Source: Fibrobacter sp. UWR3
Lineage (GTDB): Bacteria; Fibrobacterota; Fibrobacteria; Fibrobacterales; Fibrobacteraceae
Assembly: GCF_900143055.1 (NCBI RefSeq)
Contig: NZ_FRCW01000001.1
Span: forward strand, 248,001 to 312,000
DNA: 64,000 bases
Direction: 5' to 3'
This document shows positions 51,755-58,904 of the stretch, piece after piece; the first letter of the stretch is position 1; each line of letters starts with the position of its first letter. The notes under the pieces were generated by a model that saw only the letters and a list, made by a program, of their open reading frames with translations, was not told the DNA's origin and did not search any database. Made by a program: the position numbers and the translations under genes.

Positions 51755-51946
51755 CGGTTTTGTTTGCTACAACTTGCGAATCTCTTATTCGCTTATTCCA
51801 TTTGTATCTTGAAAAAGCGTCATTAGATTACCGCAAACATAAAATTTCCTGGAAAAACGCAAAAAATCTCTTTACTTTTGCACCGAAATAAGCGATATAT
51901 AAAAAGGAACAATCCTGGCAACAAAAAGCACATCCAAGGAGTATTT

Positions 51947-52372
51947 ATGGCGATACGGATTCTCGAAGGCTCTCAACCATGGGTGCCTGCTTTACGAGCA
52001 AGCATCTCTCGGCTGCTATATGCCTTCGAAACATCGGTCCGCATGCGGTCAAATGGGACAGTAACGCTTCTTCTTGACGACACGGATGTGATGAACGATG
52101 ACGAGGGAAATACTTTTTTTCTTACAATGGGGTTTGTTCAGGACCCGTTCGGATGGGAAGACGAGAGGGATGGTTCCCTTGATACAGAGGTCATGATAAC
52201 GTTATACCGATGGCATACGATTGACTCTAAAGTTGACCTATACCACCCCGGTACGAAGGAGCCCTTCACAACATTTCCGTTGAAAATGGATACGTTTGGT
52301 GACGACCTTGCAAACGCAGTTCCTGGACTTTTCCCAGATGCTCCCGACTTCCATAATCAAAAACCTTCGTGA
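51947..52372 (+). CDS. Hypothetical protein
   Basis: 141 residues from ATG 51947, with AAGGAG 5-6 bases before it. Acidic, soluble, no signal peptide; GTVTLLLDDTDVMNDDEGNTFF is the most distinctive stretch (shown here in part as LLLDDTDVMNDDEGN). No known family. It precedes a periplasmic peptidase-like lipoprotein by 15 bases, so it may be a cytoplasmic partner. Atypical composition, within the accessory patch. Confidence 0.6.
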   Translation: MAIRILEGSQPWVPALRASISRLLYAFETSVRMRSNGTVTLLLDDTDVMNDDEGNTFFLTMGFVQDPFGWEDERDGSLDTEVMITLYRWHTIDSKVDLYHPGTKEPFTTFPLKMDTFGDDLANAVPGLFPDAPDFHNQKPS

Positions 52373-52387
52373 GCGCTTGTGATTTGT

Positions 52388-53116
52388 ATGAGACTTTTCC
52401 TGCCATTCATCCTTGCTGTCTCGCTGCTTTCGGGCTGCGGGCTCAGCGACGACACACGCGATCAACTTGAAAAAGCCATCGGTAAGGCGGCAGGAGAAGC
52501 CTGGGATTCGACCAAAACGATGACGGCAAGGTTGACTGATGAAATTTCAACAAAAATCGAGGAACATGGCGGGGCACAAGGCATATACGACGAAATTACC
52601 CGATTCGTAGACGGGCTATTCGAAGATTCGAATGACGGAAGCAATTGCAAAAAGAAGTCTGCCCAAAAGTCAAAACCAAAACAGACAACGCCCATGACTC
52701 TTGTCAGGCGAACCCCTGAACAGCAGAACTACCACGAGGAGGTTCTGAGCCTCACCACCTTAAAAACGGCTTCCGTAATCATCGACTGTCTGCGGCCCGA
52801 ACTGGACACCGCCATAAATATCGTGGCCTCGGTCTATCACGAGGTGTTCAAGGACGACAATTATCGCCCGGTAATCACCAGCGGGAACGATTCCGACAAG
52901 CATGGCGAACGGTCTGCCCATTACGCCTGTGCCGCCGTGGATATCCGCATCAAGGATGTCGAAAATTTGGGAACCCGTAAGGTTGTTGCTCAGAAGATTC
53001 GCGATGAACTGGGCTCCCGGTACACTGTTCTGCACGAAGATGTTGGCAAGGCAAACGAGCACCTGCATGTGCAGCTACGCAGCGGAACGTACGACCGGAA
53101 TATCGTGTGGAGATAA
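52388..53116 (+). CDS. M15-like (D-Ala-D-Ala carboxypeptidase/endolysin-type) lipoprotein
   Basis: 242 residues from ATG 52388. Lipobox LLSGC (Cys near 17). A helical region (about 20-85) and a Lys/Pro-rich linker precede a peptidase M15_3-type domain (about 105-242): VITSGNDSDKHGERSAHY, AAVDIRIKDV and NEHLHVQLRSG supply the expected Zn ligands H...D...H. M15 enzymes cut peptidoglycan stem peptides. Such domains occur in phage endolysins, so a phage origin is possible. The first residues of the open frame (TTG 52379) precede the signal and are not used. Confidence 0.72.
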   Translation: MRLFLPFILAVSLLSGCGLSDDTRDQLEKAIGKAAGEAWDSTKTMTARLTDEISTKIEEHGGAQGIYDEITRFVDGLFEDSNDGSNCKKKSAQKSKPKQTTPMTLVRRTPEQQNYHEEVLSLTTLKTASVIIDCLRPELDTAINIVASVYHEVFKDDNYRPVITSGNDSDKHGERSAHYACAAVDIRIKDVENLGTRKVVAQKIRDELGSRYTVLHEDVGKANEHLHVQLRSGTYDRNIVWR

Positions 53117-53538
53117 TTTGTTTGTAAAACCGCGGAAATAACCGATGGTTACGATTTCGATGCCGAGATTAGCGAGAAATGCTCGAAATTCGAGAACATC
53201 ATGTGCCAGTGGGACAGACGATTAAAGCGAAGGCCCTGTTTACTTTTGCACACTTGAACTTTTCGCACAGGGCAAGTCAAAGTCACAAATCTAGACGGAA
53301 ATGGTTTCCGGCAACTGGTAGCGGCGTTTTTCCCGTTCCTTCTTGGGCAACGCCTTGAATTCAGCAGATTCTTCCATCTCCTTCCGCCCCTTGATTACCA
53401 AAAAGGCCTTGTAGAAAGCGTCCTTGAAGAACTGCTACAACGGAGGCTTATGGAAACTTTCTACTTATATATCGTTCCTCGCGTTGCAAATGTCAAATTT
53501 TTTGTATATTGTGCATACGCACCAGAAAAGGTGGTATT
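53117..53538. other. Gene-remnant region, no intact gene
   Basis: Plus strand near 53132-53250 reads KTAEITDGYDFDAEISEKC and a little more before a stop, without a start. The minus strand holds the fragment listed next. A TATATT at 53503 precedes the terminator at 53539. The rest shows nothing recognisable. Confidence 0.5.
53291..53431 (-). pseudogene. C-terminal gene fragment
   Basis: Minus-strand frame bounded by stops at both ends reads QFFKDAFYKAFLVIKGRK, EMEESAEFKALPKKERE and KRRYQLPETISV before its stop. Its charged, helical composition looks like real protein sequence. No start codon is placed sensibly, so it is a relict of an unidentified gene. Confidence 0.4.
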
Positions 53539-53576
53539 ACGGATCATTCCCGCGCGGGCGGGATGGTCCGTTTTTG
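53539..53576 (+). terminator. Strong terminator-like hairpin
   Basis: ACGGATCATTCCCGC pairs with GCGGGATGGTCCGT (one bulge), followed by five T. It lies between a TATATT and the chimeric gene at 53594, so it could attenuate that gene. Confidence 0.75.
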
Positions 53577-53593
53577 TTTATAATGAGGTGAAA

Positions 53594-54118
53594 ATGAGGA
53601 AAAAGACGGAAATGACGGCCCCTGGCCTTGCTTCGACTGCGATCAGCTCAGGCGTCGGAGGTGACAATTGGGGCGAACTACCGCAAGAGAGTAATATGCA
53701 AATTTTGCATAATACTCTATCAAAATTCAAACCTACTACTATTTATTCTTTAGACGTCATTATTTCGGTTGGTTATCGAGTAAAATCCTTTAGAGGTACT
53801 CAATTTCGCCAATGGGCAAACCAAGTTCTTAAAGGCTATATACTTAAGGGCTATGCCGTGAATCAGCGGAAGATCGCGACGGATTTGCAGATTGCGGACC
53901 GCCTGCATGAACAGCGGCAACTTATCGAGAGCCAGGGTGCAGAAATCGCGATGATGCGCACAATTCACGACCGCTTTTTGCTCGTCGATGACAAGGTGTA
54001 TCACTTCGGGGCGTCATTCAAGGACATGGGCAACGAGATGACAGCATTCAGTGTCTTGGACTTTGTGACCCCCGCAGAAGTCATCGAGAAAATCCAGGAA
54101 AGCATGAAAGGGCGGTGA
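53594..54118 (+). CDS. Chimeric RhuM-like fragment joined to a nuclease-type C-terminus
   Basis: 174 residues from ATG 53594, with GAGGTG 5 bases before it. Residues about 1-50 are unstructured. YSLDVIISVGYRVKSFRGTQ and FRQWANQVLKGYILKGYAVN are the core of RhuM-family virulence/phage proteins. The end, IHDRFLLVDDKVYHFGASFKDMG, is the PLD-like/ORF6N-associated segment. RhuM proteins are normally over 300 residues and the domain here begins mid-way, so this is probably a deletion chimera. The frame upstream to 53450 runs through a terminator. Confidence 0.55.
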   Translation: MRKKTEMTAPGLASTAISSGVGGDNWGELPQESNMQILHNTLSKFKPTTIYSLDVIISVGYRVKSFRGTQFRQWANQVLKGYILKGYAVNQRKIATDLQIADRLHEQRQLIESQGAEIAMMRTIHDRFLLVDDKVYHFGASFKDMGNEMTAFSVLDFVTPAEVIEKIQESMKGR

Positions 54119-54128
54119 AAATGGAAAA

Positions 54129-54146
54129 CTGCACCAGTTGGTGCAG
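54129..54146 (+). terminator. Hairpin after chimeric gene
   Basis: CTGCACC-AGTT-GGTGCAG; a C/T-rich run with five T follows some bases later. Probable weak terminator. Confidence 0.5.
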
Positions 54147-54229
54147 AATTCCCCCTCCTTTTTCGCCTGTTTCCAGTGGAGCGGGCGTTTTTCTTGCCCA
54201 TAATTGTGTATTTTTCATAGAAAATCGGT

Positions 54230-54251
54230 CACACCGCGAGGTGTGGTTTTT
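54230..54251 (+). terminator. Rho-independent terminator before small membrane protein
   Basis: CACACC-GCGA-GGTGTG then G and T5. It isolates the following operon from the accessory patch, or attenuates it if the promoter is upstream (TTGTGTA at 54204). Confidence 0.7.
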
Positions 54252-54260
54252 GAGGTATAT

Positions 54261-54557
54261 ATGCAGAAGCTAGTTATAGTGACTTTCGTGCTCCGTGCAC
54301 TGGGCTTTGTGCTCGTGCTGTTGAGCCTTTTCGGGCACGACATAATCTTGAACGTGTTCCCCGGACTCGAGGGGATGTCCATCAACCCGATTTTCTATTC
54401 GGGTATCGGCGTGTATTTTGCCGGTGCGGTAATCTATTTCTTCATCAAGAAGAAGGAGAAGGCCGACCGCCGCCGCGAAGAGATTGCGGAAGCCGAACAG
54501 CGTGCCTTCCAGAGTTCCGCCAAGGAACAGGGCTCGGACGGCAGCCAGGATGCATAG
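54261..54557 (+). CDS. Small two-helix membrane protein
   Basis: 98 residues from ATG 54261 with TGAGGTAT before it. Two transmembrane helices (about 3-25 and 44-62), then a charged coiled tail (KKKEKADRRREEIAEAEQR). No family recognised. First gene of the unit with the ABC transporter, seven bases before its ATPase gene. It may regulate or assemble that transporter (position only). Confidence 0.72.
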   Translation: MQKLVIVTFVLRALGFVLVLLSLFGHDIILNVFPGLEGMSINPIFYSGIGVYFAGAVIYFFIKKKEKADRRREEIAEAEQRAFQSSAKEQGSDGSQDA

Positions 54558-54564
54558 GTGAATT

Positions 54565-55488
54565 ATGGGTGATTTGATGATACAGATTGAGCATTTGCAC
54601 AAGACCTACCACAGTGGGTTCTTGATGAAGCCGAAGCTTGCGCTCAAGGACGTGAGTTTCAGTGTGGAGCCGGGCCAGGTGTACGGGTTTATCGGCCCGA
54701 ACGGTGCGGGCAAGTCCACGACCATCAAGGTGCTGACGGGCTTGTTGAATTTTGATTCGGGCAAGGTGCTGGTGAACGGCATCAGCCCGCGCGACGTGAA
54801 GAGCCGCCGCTACATCGGTTACTCCCCGGAGCAGCCGTACTTCTACGATTACCTCACAGGGCGCGAGCTCCTGCGCTTCTACGGCAAGCTGGTGGGGCTC
54901 GACGGTGCGGAACTGGACAAGCGCATCACCTGGGCGCTCGAACTCTTGCACGCGAACAAGGACTGGATTGACCGCCGCCTGCGTTCGTACTCCAAGGGCA
55001 TGATGCAGCGCGTGGGCATTGCGCAGGCGATTCTCGGCAAGCCGAAGCTCTTGATTCTCGACGAGCCGATGAGCGGGCTCGACCCGATGGGCCGCCGCGA
55101 CGTGCGCGAGGCTATACAGCAGCTGAACCGCGATGGCGTGACTATCTTCTATTCGAGCCACCTGCTGAGCGACGTGGAAAGCATTAGCCACAAGGTCGCG
55201 ATGATCGTGGATGGCAAGATTGTGCGAGAAGGTACGGTCGACGAGATTACCGAGTCGTGCGGGGTGGAATACCACGTGCGTACGCGCAAGGCGATTCTCG
55301 AGAGCGATCTGCCGCAGGGAGTTGCGCTTACGGGCCACCCGGAAGAATTCGTGTGCGAGGATGATGCTGCCCGCGACCGCCTGCTGGGCTACAGCCTTGC
55401 GAACGGGATTGCGGTCGAGAAGATGGACCACAAGCGCCCGAGTCTCGAGGACATTTTGACGGAGGAGATTGCACGTGCAGACGCTTAA
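54565..55488 (+). CDS. ABC transporter ATP-binding protein
   Basis: 307 residues. Walker A GPNGAGKST (about 44-52), Q-loop SPEQPYF, signature YSKGMMQRV, Walker B LLILDEPMSGLDP and switch SSHLL. The subtype resembles ATPases of ABC-2 exporters (NodI/CcmA type), with a C-terminal accessory domain of about 90 residues. It works with the permease whose start overlaps its end by 14 bases. Cargo is unknown. Confidence 0.93.
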   Translation: MGDLMIQIEHLHKTYHSGFLMKPKLALKDVSFSVEPGQVYGFIGPNGAGKSTTIKVLTGLLNFDSGKVLVNGISPRDVKSRRYIGYSPEQPYFYDYLTGRELLRFYGKLVGLDGAELDKRITWALELLHANKDWIDRRLRSYSKGMMQRVGIAQAILGKPKLLILDEPMSGLDPMGRRDVREAIQQLNRDGVTIFYSSHLLSDVESISHKVAMIVDGKIVREGTVDEITESCGVEYHVRTRKAILESDLPQGVALTGHPEEFVCEDDAARDRLLGYSLANGIAVEKMDHKRPSLEDILTEEIARADA

Positions 55489-56278
55489 GTATATTGCGAT
55501 TATCGCTCACAACACATTCCGCGAATCCATACGCGACAAGATTCTCTACAACATCGTGTTCCTCGCGATTGCGCTCACCCTGTTCAGCATCGTGCTTGGC
55601 GAATGGTCGGTGTTCGACCGTGCCTACGTGATCAAGTCCACTACGCTTTCGGTGATGAGCCTTTCTGGCCTCCTGATTTCCATCTTCGTGGGTATCAGCC
55701 TGGTGCAAAAGGAAATCCAGCGGCGCACGGTGCTCACGCTGCTTTCTAAGCCGATTAGCCGAGTGACGTTTATCGTGGGCAAGTACTTTGGCCTGCTTGC
55801 CGTGGTGGCGGTACACCTCACGCTCTTGACGGTCATCTACTACCTGATGCTTTTCGTGATGAACGCGGAACCGACGGCGAGCCTGCTCCTTGCCATATAC
55901 CTCATCTTCTGCGAGATGGCGGTGGTGATTGCGGTGGCGCTCCTGTTCAGCAGTTTCAGCAGCACGATTCTTTCGGCGCTCTTTACGCTGGGCGTTTACT
56001 TTGCGGGCCACCTGAGCAACGAACTGTTGGAACAGGTGAGGTTTGCAAGCCGCATGGGCGAGATGGGCGATACCTCTACGGCACTGTTCGAGAAGGCCGC
56101 GGTAGTGATTCACGCGATTTTCCCGGGGCTCTACCGCTACAACGTGACGAGTTACGTTGTGCACGGGCTTGCGCTCCCGGATATGTATTTGTTCTGGAAC
56201 ACCATCTATGCACTCGGTTACGTAGGAGTATTCCTCGCGATTGCAAGCTGGTGGTTTAGCCGGAGGGATTTCCTATGA
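55475..56278 (+). CDS. ABC-2 type transporter permease
   Basis: 267 residues from GTG 55475, seven bases after GGAGGAG. Six transmembrane helices (first about 25-43, last about 240-260) with the NTFRESIRDKILYNIVF start typical of ABC-2 permeases. Pairs with the preceding ATPase. Its stop overlaps the next gene's start (ATGA), so a link to the PilT-like proteins is likely. Confidence 0.88.
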   Translation: MQTLKYIAIIAHNTFRESIRDKILYNIVFLAIALTLFSIVLGEWSVFDRAYVIKSTTLSVMSLSGLLISIFVGISLVQKEIQRRTVLTLLSKPISRVTFIVGKYFGLLAVVAVHLTLLTVIYYLMLFVMNAEPTASLLLAIYLIFCEMAVVIAVALLFSSFSSTILSALFTLGVYFAGHLSNELLEQVRFASRMGEMGDTSTALFEKAAVVIHAIFPGLYRYNVTSYVVHGLALPDMYLFWNTIYALGYVGVFLAIASWWFSRRDFL

Positions 56279-57885
56279 GAAACCAGTATATGGCGAAGGT
56301 CCTCGTCCACAACAAGATGGTGACGCAGGACCAGGTGGATGCCCATTGGGCTGAGGCGAACGACCAGGTCGATATCGGCCAGGTTTTGGTGAAGGCCGGG
56401 CTCTTGCAGCAGGCGGTTTACGAGAAGGTGCTTGCCTTCGTGAAGAACCTGGAAGCGAAGAATGCTGCGGCCGCTCCCGCAAAGCCTGCCCCCGCTCCGG
56501 CGGCAGCTCCGGCTGCTCGGGCAGAAAGCGCGGCCCCCGCTCCGGCCCCGAAGCCCGCCCCTGCAGTAAAGCCCCAGGCATCGGCGCCTGTGGCTCCGGA
56601 AGAACCTGCGTTGCAGATTGAGGGCAACAGCATCTATGGCGAGGCGTCTTCTTCCAACATGGTGGTGGAGAAGGTTTCGGGCCTGGAATCCACGAGCATC
56701 TCGAGCATCGGCATCTCTACCGAAGACGTGTCTGAAGATGAATCTGCGAATGACGAACTGCCTTCGCGATTCGCGGTGGTTTCGGGCGAAGGGTCCGAGG
56801 TCATGGCTCCCGAGAACCTGCTGGTGACGATGAGCCTGAAGAAGATGATTGCGTATGCCCGCAAGTTCGGCGCGACGGATATCTACCTGTTTGCCGGCCG
56901 CGAGGTGATGATGCGCCAGTCCGGGTCAATATTCCCGGTGACCGAGCAGACGCTCGACCGCACCCGCGTGGCGGACCTGCTGGCCGAGGCGTCCGAAGGT
57001 TTCGCTGACGGCTACAAGGTTGTCGCGGGCAAGAACTTCAGCAAGACATTCGGGCTCCCGGGTGTCGGGCGTGCACGCATTTCCGTCATCTGGAACGACG
57101 TGAACCCGAGTATTTCCATTCGCGTCATCCAGAGCGAGTCCATCTCTTTCGAGAACCTCTTCTTGCCGCCGTTCTGCCAGTCGTTTGCCGAACTGCAGAG
57201 CGGGCTCGTGCTGATTGCGGGCCCTTCGGCGAGCGGGCGCTCTACCACGATGACCACGTTTATCGAAACCGTAGCCGCAAATCGCCCGTGCTATATCCAC
57301 ACGATAGAACGGCCCATCGAACGCCTGCTCAAGAACCCGAACGGGGCTCTTGCCCAGAAGGAAGTCGGGCTCCATGTGAAGAGCGGCATCGCGGGCATCG
57401 AGCTTGCCATGCGTGACGGCGCCGACGTGATATGCTTTGACCATCTGCAGTCTATGGAAGAGTTGAACCTGCTGCTGCAGGCTTCGAACGCGGGCGCGCT
57501 TGTGTTTGCCGTTACCGGTGGTAACAACATTCACGCCCTGCTCTCGAAGTTGCTGGTCGAGGTTCCGGAATCGAGCCGCGCCGCGTTTGCGTGCACGCTT
57601 GCCGACCAGTTGAAGGGCGTGATTGTGCAGCACCTTATCCCGGTGGTGCAGAACCAGGGCCTGGTGCTTGCCTGCGAGGCGATGCGCGTTACCTCTACGG
57701 TCGCGAACATGATTCGCCGCTGCGACCTGTCGCAGTTGGTTGCCGCAATCAGCAGCCAGAAGGACCAGGGCATTACTTTGGACGATTCCCTGCAGAAGTG
57801 CGTGGAATCCGGTTATATCGACGGTGCGGAAGCCTGGAAGCGCGCTTACGATAGCCGCCGCTTTGCGGCGTACAGGCCGGCATAA
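56275..57885 (+). CDS. PilT-like protein with degenerate ATPase site, copy A
   Basis: 536 residues. N-terminal helical module (about 5-60: VHNKMVTQDQVDAHWAEAND, IGQVLVKAGLLQQAVYEKVL) resembles the MshEN/GspE N-terminal domain. An Ala/Pro-rich linker (about 63-115) and acidic region follow, then a PilT-type core (about 185-520). The Walker A is GPSASGRSTT (about 316-325) with Arg for the Lys. Walker B is ADVICFDHL, lacking the Glu of VGEMRD. The His box GTLHTN is replaced by AVTGGN. ATP hydrolysis is doubtful, so a structural or regulatory role is inferred. Overlaps the ABC permease. Confidence 0.8.
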   Translation: MRNQYMAKVLVHNKMVTQDQVDAHWAEANDQVDIGQVLVKAGLLQQAVYEKVLAFVKNLEAKNAAAAPAKPAPAPAAAPAARAESAAPAPAPKPAPAVKPQASAPVAPEEPALQIEGNSIYGEASSSNMVVEKVSGLESTSISSIGISTEDVSEDESANDELPSRFAVVSGEGSEVMAPENLLVTMSLKKMIAYARKFGATDIYLFAGREVMMRQSGSIFPVTEQTLDRTRVADLLAEASEGFADGYKVVAGKNFSKTFGLPGVGRARISVIWNDVNPSISIRVIQSESISFENLFLPPFCQSFAELQSGLVLIAGPSASGRSTTMTTFIETVAANRPCYIHTIERPIERLLKNPNGALAQKEVGLHVKSGIAGIELAMRDGADVICFDHLQSMEELNLLLQASNAGALVFAVTGGNNIHALLSKLLVEVPESSRAAFACTLADQLKGVIVQHLIPVVQNQGLVLACEAMRVTSTVANMIRRCDLSQLVAAISSQKDQGITLDDSLQKCVESGYIDGAEAWKRAYDSRRFAAYRPA

Positions 57886-57896
57886 GGAGGTTTCGT

Positions 57897-58904
57897 ATGG
57901 CTACAGAAATTGAATCCCTCTTGGAATATGTGGTGAATGTCGGCGGTAGCGAACTCATCGTTACCGAGGGCGCTCCTTCCGCGGTGCGCCTCGCCGGTCG
58001 TGTTTGTGCCGTTCCCGATGCACCCGCAATCGAGTTTGGAACCCTGCGTGAATTCCTTGGTTCCATGGAAGGTGACGAAGGCTCCATGATATGCGGCCCG
58101 TGGGCCGGTGTCAAGTGGCGCGTGCGCTTTTTCCGCGAGGCTCTCGGGAATGCCGCCGTTTTCCGCCCGCTTATGGATGAATGTCCGGACTTTGCTTCGC
58201 TCGGGGCGCCGGAATCCGTACTCGGGCTGGCTGGCCGCAGTTCCGGCCTGATTGTCTTTGCTGGCCCCGCGTGCTCCGGCAAGACGACCACTGCGACCTC
58301 GTTTATCAGTACGTTATGTTGTTCTAAAGTTCTTCGCGTAAGCCTGCTGAACGAATCCGAAGAAATCCCGGTGAAGACGGGCGAGAGCCTCGTGCTCAAG
58401 GATTCCGTGGGTTCCGTGAACGAACGTATTTTGCAGGCTCTCCGTAGCGGTTGTGACCTGTTCTGGCTGGGCGATTTTGCGGGCGAGAATGTGATTGCGA
58501 TGCTTCGTGCCGCAGAGGCCGGGGCCCTTGTGGTGTGCTGCGTGACTGCGGGTAATTCTGCGGGTGTGCTCGATACGTTGCTTGCGTCGGTACCGAATGC
58601 CGAACGTGACCTGTGCCGTGCCATGCTTGCTGACCAGCTGAAGGCCGTGGTGGTGCAGCGCTTGTTGCCGGGTGCTGCCGAAGGTAGTGGTGCCGTCCCC
58701 TCGTGGGAAGTCATGCTCAATACGCAGAACGTGGCGACGCTTATCCGCAGTGGCGAATTCTTCAAGTTGCCTTCCATCATCGCGGCATCGCCTGCAGAGG
58801 GAATGCTCCTTATGGACGACTGCCTTGCGGAACTTGTGAAGTCTGGCTATGTAGCACGTGAAGACGCGGAGAGGTATGTTTCTAACCCGGCAATGCTCGG
58901 CTAG
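57897..58904 (+). CDS. PilT-like protein with partly degenerate ATPase site, copy B
   Basis: 335 residues, near PilT length but with a short N-terminal PAS-like domain. AAGGAGG before ATG 57897. Walker A GPACSGKTTT (about 122-131) keeps its Lys. The Asp box (TIEDPIE in PilT) is replaced by SLLNESEEI, Walker B by CDLFWLGDFAG (Asp for Glu), and the His box by CVTAGNSAG. It aligns along its length with copy A (GALVxxxVTxGN, LADQLKxVxVQxLxP), so the two are paralogues. It may bind ATP and partner with A. No pilin or PilQ gene is adjacent. Confidence 0.8.
   Translation: MATEIESLLEYVVNVGGSELIVTEGAPSAVRLAGRVCAVPDAPAIEFGTLREFLGSMEGDEGSMICGPWAGVKWRVRFFREALGNAAVFRPLMDECPDFASLGAPESVLGLAGRSSGLIVFAGPACSGKTTTATSFISTLCCSKVLRVSLLNESEEIPVKTGESLVLKDSVGSVNERILQALRSGCDLFWLGDFAGENVIAMLRAAEAGALVVCCVTAGNSAGVLDTLLASVPNAERDLCRAMLADQLKAVVVQRLLPGAAEGSGAVPSWEVMLNTQNVATLIRSGEFFKLPSIIAASPAEGMLLMDDCLAELVKSGYVAREDAERYVSNPAMLG

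Noticed and set aside
53450-53593. N-terminal 48 codons of the chimeric gene's frame
   Set aside because: They read through a strong terminator hairpin; ATG 53594 has its own GAGGTG site.
56275-58904. Ordinary type IV pilus retraction genes pilT/pilU
   Set aside because: Walker B Glu, Asp box and His box residues are replaced, and no pilus genes are nearby, so standard symbols would mislead.
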